In this document: positions 1 through 9,800 of the stretch, piece after piece
How the letters are laid out: the number at the start of each line of letters is the position of its first letter
Position numbering within the stretch: the first letter of the stretch is position 1
Source: Olavius algarvensis Delta 4 endosymbiont
GTDB taxonomy: Bacteria; Desulfobacterota; Desulfobacteria; Desulfobacterales; CAJINA01
Reading direction: 5' to 3'
DNA: 64,000 bases
Assembly (NCBI GenBank): GCA_905176665.1
Contig: CAJINA010000090.1
Coordinates: 1-64,000, forward strand
Program-made: the position numbers and the translations under genes
The notes under the pieces: model-generated
Databases searched by the model: none
What the model saw: the letters and a program-made list of their open reading frames with translations, nothing else
What the model was told of the DNA's origin: nothing

Positions 1-233
1 CGTCACACGGGCAGATTGGTTTTAAGGTTTTTCTTCAGCCTTCAGTCTTTGACCTGATCCCCTGAATCCGGTCATTTTAGAACTATGTTTGTCAGGGTGC
101 TCGCCCCTTCAAGGGGCAATCCAAAGCCTGGCCCTCAGGGCCAGGATTCTTTACGTTTTAATTACAGATCGTGAGAACGAGTGTGCGGGGCCTGGCTATT
201 GACATCCCCGGTTTCCAGCAGGAATCCGGGGAT
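1..233 (+). terminator. Left-edge noncoding DNA with three hairpins, the last an intrinsic terminator
   Basis: No gene is visible here. Three hairpins follow one another on the plus strand: GCCCCTT/AAGGGGC near 103-117, CCTGGCCC/GGGCCAGG at 127-145 (3-base loop), and a long stem at 204-233 (ATCCCCGG + TTCC pairing with GGAA + CCGGGGAT, AGCA loop, one T-T mismatch). The last stem is followed directly by a T-rich run to about 243, so it has the form of a Rho-independent terminator for plus-strand transcription. The T-run forms the last codons of the minus-strand ATPase gene. The transcript it ends is not known: either a gene left of the window or a short RNA. Confidence 0.55.
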
Positions 234-1211
234 TTATTTTTTTATCTTTTCGTAGGTCTGGGAGACATGTTGAAATATCAACTGGTCGCTGTTGGGGATG
301 CAGGCGGTCCAGTACTTCTCAACCCGCTCGGCAATGCGGACAATACTCCTGGCCGCGATACTCTCCGGAAAATTGGTGAGTAGCGGCACCCGTTTGCGGA
401 CCGATTCGTTTACCTGTGGGTCTTCAAAGATAAAACCAAAATAGTCGGCTTCTATATTCAGGTTGTTTTTAAGGCTGTTACTGATCTGCGCCGCCATTGT
501 GGAATCGTCCGGGCCGTTGCCCCGGTTAAAGATGACGCGGGGGCGGCACTCACGGTAGGCCTTTGAAATCAGAGCACCCGCTTCGGGTTCTTCCCGAACC
601 AGTTCCTGTTTCAGCTTTTCTATGGAAGGGACCTGGTTCTCCATGGGCTTGTTGACCAGGTCTTTCAGCAGCAGGCTGGCACTGCGGTTCTTGGCAATAT
701 TCCGGCCAATGGCTCTGATCAGGTAGTTCTTTAAAAAGCCGAGCATACTGATGATGGCCGGGTAATCAGGGGTGGTAATGGTAATGCCGTGCTGGCCCAG
801 TCCAAAAAAGTCCAGGGTATTGAAAGAGGAGCCGGCACCGAGATCCAAAATGACGTACTCAGCCGAGAGTTTCTTGATTCTGCGGACGAGCTTCAATTTT
901 TGGGTATAGGCAATGTTGGCCATAAAGGGGGTTTTACCGTCTCCAGGGATAAAGCCGAGTTTCGGCAGCGCCGTGGGTACGATCAGGTCCGCCAGTTCGC
1001 TGCGGCGGGCTTTCAGAAAATCGCCCCCCCCTGGAAATTGATTGGGAATCCCCAGAAAGTGATGCAGATTGGAGCCGCCCAGATCAAGGTCCAGAGCCAG
1101 GGTTCTATGACCGGCCTGGGCCAGGGCGATGGCCAGGTTTGCGCTCAAAAATGATTTGCCGACCCCGCCTTTGCCTGCAGCGATGGGAATAATGACAGGT
1201 TCTGTTTTCAT
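234..1211 (-). CDS. MinD/ParA-family ATPase (FleN/FlhG-like)
   Basis: P-loop ATPase of the MinD/ParA/Mrp class, 325 aa with the start chosen here. The deviant Walker A motif GKGGVGKS lies about 12 residues from the start, with the switch region (LDLDLGGSNLHHFLG) and Walker B (YVILDLGAGSS) following. Such proteins position or count flagella, divisomes or chemosensory arrays, or act as anti-activators (FleN). A longer frame opens at 1352, but its extra 47 residues are basic and unlike the family, so the ATG at 1211 is preferred even though no clear Shine-Dalgarno precedes it. The gene is divergent from a PilZ gene, which fits a motility or surface role. The exact subfamily cannot be settled from sequence alone. 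Confidence 0.85.
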   Translation of the reverse strand: MKTEPVIIPIAAGKGGVGKSFLSANLAIALAQAGHRTLALDLDLGGSNLHHFLGIPNQFPGGGDFLKARRSELADLIVPTALPKLGFIPGDGKTPFMANIAYTQKLKLVRRIKKLSAEYVILDLGAGSSFNTLDFFGLGQHGITITTPDYPAIISMLGFLKNYLIRAIGRNIAKNRSASLLLKDLVNKPMENQVPSIEKLKQELVREEPEAGALISKAYRECRPRVIFNRGNGPDDSTMAAQISNSLKNNLNIEADYFGFIFEDPQVNESVRKRVPLLTNFPESIAARSIVRIAERVEKYWTACIPNSDQLIFQHVSQTYEKIKK

Positions 1212-1441
1212 ATACGGTGCCCGGGTACTGGTTGTCGCATTGCCGCGAGTTCCTCTGGCGAAGGGTTGGATAAAACGCCGTTGTCTCCTAACAGCCTGAA
1301 TAAAAATACTATTTAATGGTCGTTCTGTCAAACCGCTGACCCGTGCGGCCAATTGACTTTGTCGAGCGGGTGCGATATTTGTAAGTTACATCTGAATGCA
1401 GCTGGATAACAGACACCCATGCAGGAGGTCGCAGGGCCAAT

Positions 1442-1837
1442 ATGGATACTGAAAAAAGAAAGAATATCCGGATCGATTTCAACACGCGGGTGTTACTCAA
1501 ATGCGCGGGTGAGACAATATCATCCGACGCGGACTCGAGGGATATCAGCCTCAAGGGAATGTTTATCAAGACCGACAAAGTGCTCCCAGCGGGCACACCC
1601 TGCGACCTGGAATTGATTCTAAGCGGCGTTTCAACTAGCTTGAATCTGGCTATTAAGGGAAGGATCACCCGCCAGGAGGCGGACGGCCTCGGGGTGTCTT
1701 TTGGCGGAATCGATCTGGACAGCTATTGGCACCTGAAAAACCTGCTGCTCTATAACGCCCAGAATCCTGACGAAATCGAAAAGGAATTCCCCCAACCACT
1801 TGGAGAATCCACACCCCCTTTTGAAGCAGATGAGTAA
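1442..1837 (+). CDS. PilZ-domain protein (c-di-GMP receptor candidate)
   Basis: 131 aa single-domain protein. The start region ERKNIRID supplies the arginine-rich PilZ motif, and DISLKG (D/N-x-S-x-x-G) follows about 30 residues later; together these bind cyclic di-GMP in PilZ proteins. The C-terminal 30 residues are acidic and proline-rich and probably disordered. An AGGAGG sits upstream of the ATG (with a rather long spacer). Its divergent neighbour is a MinD/ParA ATPase, so a role in motility or envelope regulation is likely, but the effector target is unknown. Confidence 0.85.
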   Translation: MDTEKRKNIRIDFNTRVLLKCAGETISSDADSRDISLKGMFIKTDKVLPAGTPCDLELILSGVSTSLNLAIKGRITRQEADGLGVSFGGIDLDSYWHLKNLLLYNAQNPDEIEKEFPQPLGESTPPFEADE

Positions 1838-1848
1838 CTCAGAATTTA

Positions 1849-2030
1849 AGAAACGGTTTTAGAAGGTTCATTCGGGCTCAAATTCAAGGCGGACGTGAGC
1901 TTACCCACGATCCGGGACTTCCCGCTATTCAATTCTTAACGGTGGGGCGCAATCCGCAGGAATACGAGGGGTTGAAGCGAGCGCCCAACGCTGAGATTGA
2001 GTTCGAGGGGAGGTTTTAAAACCGTTTCTA
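1849..2030 (-). repeat. Dispersed palindromic repeat, copy A
   Basis: Copy A of a three-member family, in minus orientation. Its ends are complementary: AGAAACGGTTTTA at 1849 and TAAAACCGTTTCT ending at 2029. It carries the family core (in minus sense) AATCTCAGCGTTGGGCGCTCG, here at about 1980-2000. It starts with TAG, which serves as the stop codon of the ACT-domain gene. Its terminal sequence differs from copies B and C but keeps self-complementarity. No open reading frame lies inside. It resembles a MITE or REP-type element; mobility is inferred, not shown. Confidence 0.75.
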
Positions 2031-2516
2031 AACGGAGTCTGCGAATATCTTCGCCGCCAGATCGATATCTTCCGGACAGAACACAAACAGGCACTTTTCA
2101 TCGGGAGACGAAACCGATCCATAGACGTAGTTGATGTTGATGCCTTCCTCGCCGAATTTAGAGGCCATGGCGGCCAGGATACCCGGTTTGTTTTCCAGCT
2201 GCACCGCGATGACCGGCATGATATCAAAGATGAATTCATTGCGGGAGAGCAGGTCAATTGTCTCGTCGGTCTTGTCGACGAGAAAGCGGATGAGCGCATA
2301 TTCCGCGGAGTCCTTGCGCATCGAGTTATAGCTGGCGGCGGAGGCAATCCGCTTCAGGGATTTGCCCCGGGCCTTGAAAAGGCCTTTTACATAGTCGGAC
2401 GCATCCTGGATGGTGAGGGCATCAATGTTAATACCGGCATCCGAAAGGAGAGACGTTAAACGTCCCAACTCGCCGGGGACATTCTTTAAAAATAGTGAGA
2501 TTTCTGTGCGAACCAT
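2028..2516 (-). CDS. Tandem ACT-domain protein
   Basis: 162 aa protein made almost wholly of two ACT domains: residues about 5-75 (LFLKNVPGELGRLTSLLSDAGINI) and about 97-160 (VQLENKPGILAAMASKFGEEGINI). ACT domains bind amino acids or other small ligands. Stand-alone double-ACT proteins are usually regulatory, and no catalytic domain is present. The stop codon TAG is the first three bases of repeat copy A, and repeat copy B begins 27 bp upstream of the start codon, so the gene is bracketed by inverted repeats. No operon partner is evident. The ligand is unknown. Confidence 0.8.
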   Translation of the reverse strand: MVRTEISLFLKNVPGELGRLTSLLSDAGINIDALTIQDASDYVKGLFKARGKSLKRIASAASYNSMRKDSAEYALIRFLVDKTDETIDLLSRNEFIFDIMPVIAVQLENKPGILAAMASKFGEEGININYVYGSVSSPDEKCLFVFCPEDIDLAAKIFADSV

Positions 2517-2543
2517 GTATAGGCCTCCGACTGTTAGGGTACG

Positions 2544-2689
2544 TAGAACCTATCTCAAAAAAGTCTTTTGGCCCAATCTCGGCGTTGGGCGCTCGGTTCA
2601 AGTCCTCAAAATACTCGAGTATTCCTCCGGGTTGAACCTCACGGCCGCCTTGACCTTGAACCAAAATCCGTTTTTTGAAATAGGTTCTA
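2544..2689 (+). repeat. Dispersed palindromic repeat, copy B
   Basis: 146 bp element with near-perfect terminal inverted repeats: TAGAACCTATCTCAAAAAA at the left pairs with the right end (reverse complement TAGAACCTATTTCAAAAAA, one mismatch). The internal core CAATCTCGGCGTTGGGCGCT is shared with copies A and C. It lies between the ACT gene and the acyl-CoA dehydrogenase operon, in the orientation opposite to copy A. No coding capacity. Confidence 0.8.
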
Positions 2690-2848
2690 AAAAGATTGTG
2701 CGGTTCACAACCTGTCTACGGATATAGTGTTATCGGTTTCTGAATGTCAATATCAAGTGTCTCCAGAGCTGCACGCAATCCAAGTCAGACATGCCCTAAG
2801 TTAGAGCCTGCCGATGGTTTACATAAAACGAGCGGTTGCACGGCACAC

Positions 2849-4018
2849 TTATTTTGCCGCCCCGGATGGTTTCCGCCGGTCCTTGAGTATCTGGTTGGAA
2901 ATAACCACTCTTTGGATTTCCGAGGTGCCCTCATAAATAGTGAAAACGCGCGCATCCCGGTAAAATCGCTCCACGGGATAGTCCTTGGTAAAGCCATACC
3001 CACCGTGTATCTGCAGGGCTTTGCCGGTAATCCGGTTGACCATTTCTGAAGCGAACAGCTTGGCCATCGAGGCCTGGGCGGTGTACCGCTCGCCCCGGTC
3101 CTTCATGGCGGCAGCCGATAGAACCAGCTGCCGGGCAGCCTCGATCTCGGTGGCCATGTCGGCAATGGTCCACCGAATGCCCTGAAACTTCGAGATGGAT
3201 TGGCCGAATTGCTGCCGTTCCTTGGCGTATTTGATGGCGGCATCCAGGGCTGCCTGGGCTACGCCGATGGACTGGGCGGCAATGCCGATCCGGCCCCCGT
3301 CCAGGCCGGACATAGAGATCATGAAGCCGTCGCCTTCGTTTCCAAGCAGGTTTTGGGCTGGGACCCGGCAGTTTTCAAAAATCAAATCGGTTGTATCCGA
3401 GGCGCGTAGACCCATCTTGTCTTCAACATGGCCCACAATAAGCCCTGGCGTTTCTTTCTCTACGATGAAGGCGCTGATCCCTTTGTGCTTCTGTGATTCA
3501 TCGGTCTTGGCCGTCACGATAACGATTTTGGAGTTCTGGCCGGAAGTAATAAAACGCTTGGTACCGTTGATGACGTAGTGGTCGCCGTCGCGCTCGGCCG
3601 TGGTTTCCTGGCTGACCGGGTCCGACCCGGCCGTTGGTTCGGTTAGGGCAAACGCACCGATCACCTCACCGGCAGCCAGGGGTTTCAAGAACTTTTCCTT
3701 ATGCCCCTCAGTCCCGAACCGATAGATGCTTTCACAGACAATTGAATTTTGGACCGACATGACCACTGCTGTGGAGGCACACGAATAGGCGATTTCCGAC
3801 AGCGCGAGGACATAGCTGATGGTATCCGCGTCGGAACCTTCGTAATCGAACGGAATCATCATGCCCATGAGCCCAAGTTCCCCCATTTGGCGCAGGTTGT
3901 CCGCGGGGAATTCTTTTGTTTTGTCGCGCTCAGCCGCGGTCGCCGCCACGACTTTGCGGGAAAACTCCCGCACCATACTCTGGACCATCAACTGTTCATC
4001 GGTAAGTTTAAAAGACAT
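2849..4018 (-). CDS. Acyl-CoA dehydrogenase (short-chain/butyryl type)
   Basis: 389 aa flavoprotein that oxidises acyl-CoA to 2-enoyl-CoA and passes electrons to ETF. The three-domain acyl-CoA dehydrogenase fold is complete: FAD/substrate motif FALTEPTAGSD in the middle domain, helical C-terminal domain with QIHGGYGFTKDYPVERFYRD, and the catalytic glutamate in YEGTSEIQR (about residue 363, the butyryl/medium-chain position). The start MSFKLTDEQ is preferred over an upstream ATG because GGGAG precedes it by 7 bases. It is the last gene of the minus-strand operon, 10 bp after the XRE-cupin gene. With the IcmF, thiolase and hydroxyacyl-CoA dehydrogenase upstream, butyryl-CoA is the likely substrate. 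Confidence 0.93.
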   Translation of the reverse strand: MSFKLTDEQLMVQSMVREFSRKVVAATAAERDKTKEFPADNLRQMGELGLMGMMIPFDYEGSDADTISYVLALSEIAYSCASTAVVMSVQNSIVCESIYRFGTEGHKEKFLKPLAAGEVIGAFALTEPTAGSDPVSQETTAERDGDHYVINGTKRFITSGQNSKIVIVTAKTDESQKHKGISAFIVEKETPGLIVGHVEDKMGLRASDTTDLIFENCRVPAQNLLGNEGDGFMISMSGLDGGRIGIAAQSIGVAQAALDAAIKYAKERQQFGQSISKFQGIRWTIADMATEIEAARQLVLSAAAMKDRGERYTAQASMAKLFASEMVNRITGKALQIHGGYGFTKDYPVERFYRDARVFTIYEGTSEIQRVVISNQILKDRRKPSGAAK

Positions 4019-4028
4019 GGCAAGCTCC

Positions 4029-4583
4029 CTATGGTCCATAGATGACGACGATCAATCTAGCAGCCGTTTTACCCACATTCTTCAGGTTATGGCTGATGCC
4101 GGAATTGAAATGCAGCGAATCATCCGGGCCGAGTTTATTGACATGGTCCCCAACTGTGATTTCCACGTCGCCGTCCAAGACGTATACAAACTCCTCGCCT
4201 TCATGCTGGTAGCCAACGCCCTCGTGGTCGGTCAGAGGGTCGATGGTGACGCGGAAGGCCTTCAGGTGCTTGTTTTCAGCGCCCGGTGTCAGCGTCGTGT
4301 AGGCATAGTTCGAGGTTCGCTTGGCATAGGCGGCGACGCGGTCGGTAAGCTTGTCATCGCTCTGCTCCTTTAGAAACAGGGCGGAATCGATCTGCAGCGA
4401 GCGGGCGATTTGCAACAGGGCACCGACGGGCGGGATTTCCTTGCCGGCCTCAATCTTTTTTAGGCGCTCGACAGATAGACCAGTTTCATTCGCAACGTTT
4501 TCCAGGGACATTTTCTTCTGGGTTCGAGACTGCTTGATCTTCTTGCCCACCGGCGTCATGGCGGGTTTCTTCTTGCGTGGCAT
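4029..4583 (-). CDS. XRE-cupin transcriptional regulator (operon 1)
   Basis: 184 aa regulator: N-terminal helix-turn-helix of XRE type (about residues 12-66, SLENVANETGLSVERLKKIEAG) and C-terminal cupin barrel (about 110-182, with the GEEFVYVLDGDVEITVGD strand pair). Proteins of this build (PuuR-like) usually repress a catabolic operon and sense a small ligand in the cupin. It sits inside the operon, between the hydroxybutyryl-CoA dehydrogenase and acyl-CoA dehydrogenase genes. A paralogue with the same architecture closes the divergent operon at 15.3 kb. The effector is unknown, but an acyl-CoA or free acid is a reasonable guess. Confidence 0.85.
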   Translation of the reverse strand: MPRKKKPAMTPVGKKIKQSRTQKKMSLENVANETGLSVERLKKIEAGKEIPPVGALLQIARSLQIDSALFLKEQSDDKLTDRVAAYAKRTSNYAYTTLTPGAENKHLKAFRVTIDPLTDHEGVGYQHEGEEFVYVLDGDVEITVGDHVNKLGPDDSLHFNSGISHNLKNVGKTAARLIVVIYGP

Positions 4584-4623
4584 TTAGGTTGCCTCCTTGG
4601 GGATCCTTCTGGTTAGGCCCGGA

Positions 4624-5475
4624 TTAATATTCATAAAACCCGCGCCCGGTTTTGCGGCCCAACCAACCGGCTTCAACATATTTGTACAGCAGCGGGCAGG
4701 GGCGGTATTTGGAATCCTTGAATCCGTTGTATAGCGTTTCCATGATAGCCAGACAGGTGTCCAGACCGATCAGGTCCGCCAGGGCCAGGGGCCCCATGGG
4801 GTGGTTCATCCCCAGTTTCATGACGGTATCGATGTCTGCGGGCTTACCGACATTGTGGTAGAGGCAGTAGACAGCCTCGTTGATCATGGGCAGCAGGATC
4901 CGGTTGGCGATAAATCCCGGAAAATCATTGGCCTGGGCCGGGGTCTTGCCGAATTTTTCAGAAAGATCCCAGGTTGTCTGGAAGGTTTCGTCCGAAGTGG
5001 CGATCCCCCGGATGATTTCCACCAGGCGCATAACCGGCACAGGATTCATGAAATGCATCCCGATTACCTTATCCGGGCGGGATGTCTGCGCCGCGATCCG
5101 GCCGATGGGAATGGACGAGGTGTTGGTGGCCAAAATGACATGCTCGGCGCAGACGGCATCCAGATCTTTAAAGATCTGGAATTTGAGGTTTTCATTTTCG
5201 GTGGCAGCTTCTACGACCATGTCGGCAGCGGCCATGTCCTTGATGTCCGTACTGGGTTTGATGCGGGCCAAAACAGCGTCTTTATCGCCTGCGGACAGCT
5301 TCCCCTTGTCTACGCTGCGGTTGAGGTTTTTGGTGACGACGGCCATTCCGTTTTCAACGAACTCGGCCTTGATATCATTCATGATGACGTCCAAGCCTGC
5401 AGCAGCCGCAACCTGGGCAATCCCGTTTCCCATCTGTCCTGCACCAATTACACCAAACGTTTTTATGTCACCCAT
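4624..5475 (-). CDS. hbd: 3-hydroxybutyryl-CoA dehydrogenase
   Basis: 283 aa NAD(P)-dependent dehydrogenase converting 3-hydroxyacyl-CoA to 3-oxoacyl-CoA. The Rossmann motif GAGQMGNGIAQVAAAAG opens the protein. The catalytic histidine lies in GMHFMNPVPVMRLVE, and the C-terminal helical domain begins at about residue 185 (FPGFIANRILLPMINEA). Length matches the family (about 282). The start MGDIKTFGVIG is chosen because AGGAG precedes it; the frame also extends 11 codons upstream. Third enzyme of the minus-strand beta-oxidation operon, downstream of thiolase. Confidence 0.95.
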   Translation of the reverse strand: MGDIKTFGVIGAGQMGNGIAQVAAAAGLDVIMNDIKAEFVENGMAVVTKNLNRSVDKGKLSAGDKDAVLARIKPSTDIKDMAAADMVVEAATENENLKFQIFKDLDAVCAEHVILATNTSSIPIGRIAAQTSRPDKVIGMHFMNPVPVMRLVEIIRGIATSDETFQTTWDLSEKFGKTPAQANDFPGFIANRILLPMINEAVYCLYHNVGKPADIDTVMKLGMNHPMGPLALADLIGLDTCLAIMETLYNGFKDSKYRPCPLLYKYVEAGWLGRKTGRGFYEY

Positions 5476-5584
5476 TTTTAGCTCCTTTAATTGAAATTCA
5501 GGGTTCAAGGGTCCGAGTGATTTTTTGGTCTAAAGCCTTTGAATTGGCCCCCCGACCCATGGCCCCTTGGACCCTTTTATTAAA

Positions 5585-6760
5585 TCATCTTTTCACAATC
5601 AGCGCCACGGCTTCTCCGCCGCCGAGACAGAGAGAAGCGAGACCGGTTTTACTGTCCCGCCGGATCATTTCGTGCAGCAGGGTGACCAGGACCCGGCAGC
5701 CGCTGGCCCCGATGGGGTGCCCGAGAGCGACTGAGCCGCCGTTCACGTTCACTTTGTCCGCAGCGAGCCCCAATTCTTGCATGACGGCCACGGTCGAGCC
5801 CGAGAAGGCTTCGTTGATTTCATACAGGTCTACGTCCTCTATGGCGATACCTTCCTTGGCCAGGCATTTGGGCACGGCCCAGATCGGTGCTACCAACACG
5901 TACTTCATATCGATTCCATACGAGGCTTGGGCGCCGATGCTGGCGATGATCTCGCAGCCAAGCGCTTCGGCTTTTTGGCGGGACATGACCACGACCGCGG
6001 CGGCGCCGTCGCTGATAATCGACGCATTGGCTGCTGTGCCGACACCGTCTTTTTTAAAGGCCGGCCGCATTTTGGCGGCAGCGGCATAGGTGGTTTCCGC
6101 CGGGCATTCATCCTGATCGAATCGCAGCGGATCACCCTTGCGTTGCGGAATTTCGACCGGGACGATTTCGTCTTTGAACCGGCCGGAGGCGATGGATTCG
6201 AGGGCTCGCGCGTAAGACTGCACGGCATAGCGGTCCTGATCTTCGCGGGTCACATTGTACTTTTCCGAGCAGAGTTCATTGGACATGCCCATGTGGAAGT
6301 CATTGACGATGTCCCACAGGCCGTCGTGGATCATGTGATCCTGGATTTGTCCCGGTCCCATGCGATACCCGAAACGGGCTTTTTCCAGATAGTAGGGGGC
6401 GGCCGACATATTCTCCATGCCGCCGGCGACAACTACCTCTGCATCTCCGGTCTGGACGGCCTGGGCGGCCAGCATTATCGCCTTCAGAGCGCTGCCGCAG
6501 ACCTTGTTGACGGTAATTGCCTCCACCTCCCAGGGCATGCCGGCGGCCACGGCCGCCTGCTTGGCCGGGTTCTGACCGCTGCCGCAGGGCAGAACCTGAC
6601 CCATAATGACTTCATTGACCTCCTGTTTATCGATACCCGCCCGCGAAACGGCCGCTTCTATGGCCAGGGCACCCAGTTTGGTGGCCGGTAAGCCGGAAAG
6701 AGATCCGTTGAAACTGCCCAACGGCGTGCGGACTGCGCTTACAATGACTGCCTCATTCAT
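5585..6760 (-). CDS. Acetyl-CoA acetyltransferase (thiolase)
   Basis: 391 aa thiolase catalysing acetoacetyl-CoA + CoA to two acetyl-CoA, or the reverse. The nucleophilic cysteine is C88 in KVCGSALKA. NEAF, GHPIGASG and the C-terminal CLGGGEA supply the remaining active-site histidine and cysteine. The start MNEAVIVSAVRTPLG is canonical; the frame continues 57 codons upstream, but those are not conserved in character. GGAG lies 7 bases before the ATG. It is placed between IcmF and 3-hydroxybutyryl-CoA dehydrogenase in one operon and is also the logical acceptor for the acetoacetyl-CoA made by the synthetase at 49.3 kb. Confidence 0.95.
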   Translation of the reverse strand: MNEAVIVSAVRTPLGSFNGSLSGLPATKLGALAIEAAVSRAGIDKQEVNEVIMGQVLPCGSGQNPAKQAAVAAGMPWEVEAITVNKVCGSALKAIMLAAQAVQTGDAEVVVAGGMENMSAAPYYLEKARFGYRMGPGQIQDHMIHDGLWDIVNDFHMGMSNELCSEKYNVTREDQDRYAVQSYARALESIASGRFKDEIVPVEIPQRKGDPLRFDQDECPAETTYAAAAKMRPAFKKDGVGTAANASIISDGAAAVVVMSRQKAEALGCEIIASIGAQASYGIDMKYVLVAPIWAVPKCLAKEGIAIEDVDLYEINEAFSGSTVAVMQELGLAADKVNVNGGSVALGHPIGASGCRVLVTLLHEMIRRDSKTGLASLCLGGGEAVALIVKR

Positions 6761-6896
6761 GTTGGTCTCCGTGAAAATTGATGTTTGTTTATAAACCGGT
6801 GCCTGCCCATGAACATTAGTTTTGTCTCCTGCCACGGTTAAAAACTGTAAGGGCAGGCACCGGTTTAAGCCTTTGAGATAGCATCCAAACTTGAAT

Positions 6897-9800
6897 TTAC
6901 ATATTCCGGCGGTACTTGCCGCCGACTGCATACAGCGCCTCGGTTATCTGTCCGAGACTGCAGGATTTTACGGTCTCCATTAATTCATCGAAAATATTTT
7001 CGCCGGTCAGGGCGGCATGTTGGAGTCTATTCAGTGCATCCGGGGACGCGTCTTTGTGTTTTTCCTGAAAAGCGGCCAGCCGCTTGAGCTGGGATTCCTT
7101 TTCTTCATCAGTGGCCCGGGCCAGGTCGATGCAGGAGATGCCCTCGTTGAAGTCGTCATTGTCGGCGTGTGGGTCGCGGAAGGTGTTCACGCCCACAATG
7201 GGCAGTTCGCCGCTGTGTTTCAGGATTTCATAATGGATGGATTCATCCTGGATCTTGCTGCGCTGGTAGCCGGTTTCCATGGCGCCCAGGACACCGCCAC
7301 GCTCGGTTATCCGATCGTATTCCATCAGGACGGCTTCTTCAACTAGATCGGTCAATTCCTCTACTATGAAACTGCCCTGCTGGGGATTTTCATTCTTGGC
7401 CAGGCCCCACTCTCGGTTTATGATCAACTGGATGGCCAGGGCCCGGCGAACCGATTCTTCCGTGGGCGTGGTGATGGCCTCATCAAACGCATTGGTATGC
7501 AGGCTGTTGCAGTTGTCATAGACAGCGCACAGGGCCTGGAGGGTGGTGCGAATATCATTGAACTGGATATCCTGGCTGTGCAGGCTGCGTCCGGAGGTCT
7601 GGATGTGGTATTTCAACATCTGGGATCTGACCGAGGCGCCGTATTTTTCTTTTAAGGCAATGGACCAGATGCGTCGCGCGACGCGGCCGATGACAGTATA
7701 TTCCGGATCCATGCCATTGCTGAAGAAGAAAGAGAGGTTGGGGCCGAAGCTGTCCAGGGGCATACCTCGGGAGAGGTAGTATTCCAGGTAGGTGAAGCCG
7801 TTGGCCAGGGTAAACGCCAGCTGCGAAATGGGGTTGGCCCCCGCCTCGGCAATATGGTAGCCCGAGATAGAGACAGAATAGAAATTGCGGACATTTTTGG
7901 CGATGAAGTATTCCTGGATGTCGCCCATCATCTTGAGGGCGAAATCGATGGAGAAGATACAGGTGTTCTGTCCCTGGTCTTCTTTGAGAATGTCCGCCTG
8001 GACAGTGCCCCGCACATTTTCCAAGGTCTGGTCCTTAATGGACTCGTATTCAGCCGTATCCGGCACCCGCCCGTTGGCTTCCTGGAATTTGTCTGCCTGC
8101 TGATCGATGGCGGTATTGAGAAACATGGCCAGCATGATCGGCGCCGGGCCGTTGATGGTCATGGATACCGACGTGGTCGGTGCGCACAGTTCGAATCCGC
8201 CATACAGGACCTTGACATCGTCCAAAGTACAGACGCTCACGCCGGAATTGCCCACCTTACCCATAATATCAGGTCGCCGGTCCGGGTCGTAGCCATACAG
8301 GGTGACCGAATCGAAAGCCGTGGAAAGCCGTTTGGCATCACTGGAAGCGGACAGGAGCTTGAACCGGCGGTTGGTGCGCGCCGGATCGCCTTCCCCAGCA
8401 AACATCCGGGTCGGGTCTTCTCCCACGCGTTTCATGGGGAACACCCCGGCAGTGTAAGGAAAATAGCCCGGCAGGTTTTCCCGACGCAGCCAGCGGTAGA
8501 TTTCGCCGGGATCCTTGAACTTGGGCAGTGCGATTTTAGGGATTTTCTGGTGCGAGAGCGATTCATTCTTCAGGGGCACCCGGATTTCCCGGCCGCGCAC
8601 CTCGTATACCAGTTCATCCTGCAGGTAGGCCTCGCGGGTTGCCTTCCAGTCGGCGAGCAGATCGGATGTTTCCTTGTCAAGGGCTTTTTCCGCCGCAACG
8701 ATTTCCGTGTTCAGGCGCGCCAGCAGTTGTTCGGTGTCTCCTTCCAGGGCACCGTCCGACAGTCCCTTGGCGGTCTCCTGCAGGTGCCATACCCGCCGCA
8801 AGGCATCGGCCTGGTCTTCGGTACGCTGGTGGTACGTACGGACGGTATCGGCAATTTCGGCCAGGTAGCGGGTGCGCTCCGGGGGTATGATAATGGTTTT
8901 GGATGAAGATTCCTTGGTATCCGGTTTGGGCAAATTTGATTCAAACGCTACCCCGGTTTTGGCGGCGATAGTATCCAGGATCGCATGGTACAGGGCGGTC
9001 ACGCCGTCATCATTAAACTTGGAGGCGATCGTTCCGAAGACCGGCATGTCATCAGGTGCTTTGTCAAAGGCATTGCGGTTGCGCTGGACCTGTTTGCGGA
9101 CATCCCGGACAGCATCTTCGCCGCCACGTTTCTCATACTTATTCACGACTACCAGGTCGGCGAAATCGAGCATGTCGATTTTTTCGAGTTGGGAGGCGGC
9201 TCCGAACTCACTGGTCATGACATACAGGGAGAGATCCACAAGATCGATAATGTGCGAGTCACCCTGGCCGATACCGGCGGTTTCGGCGATGACGAGATCA
9301 TAGCCGGCGGCTTTGGCGACTTCGATCGATTCGGCCAGAGCATCGGGAATTTCGGTGTGGGAGCGCCGGGTGGCCAGTGACCGCATGTAAATGCGCGGAT
9401 TGCCGATGGCATTCATGCGGATGCGGTCGCCCAGCAACGCGCCTCCGGTTTTCCGGCGGGAGGGATCGGCACTGATAATGGCGATATGGATATCCTTCAG
9501 GTCATGCAGCATCCGTAGGATCAATTCGTCTGTTAAAGAAGACTTGCCCGCACCACCCGTGCCGGTGATGCCGAGAACCGGTACGCGGCGATCTTTGATC
9601 AGGGTTTTAAGTTCAGCCCGCAGCTTGTCGAGATGGCCGTTTGCGCTGGCCTTGGCCTGTTCAACCGCCGTGATGGCGCTGGCCACCAGGCGCTTATTGT
9701 CTGTGGACAGGGTGGCCACATTAAAAGCGCCATCGGTGCCCCGCGGGGCGGCATCCATTTTGCGGACCATATCGTTTATGATCCCCTGCAGGCCCATGCG

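Noticed and set aside
7854..8906. Long open frames antisense to icmF, thiolase and hbd
   Set aside because: Same reason: they lie wholly opposite well-identified enzymes and have no ribosome sites or recognisable domains.
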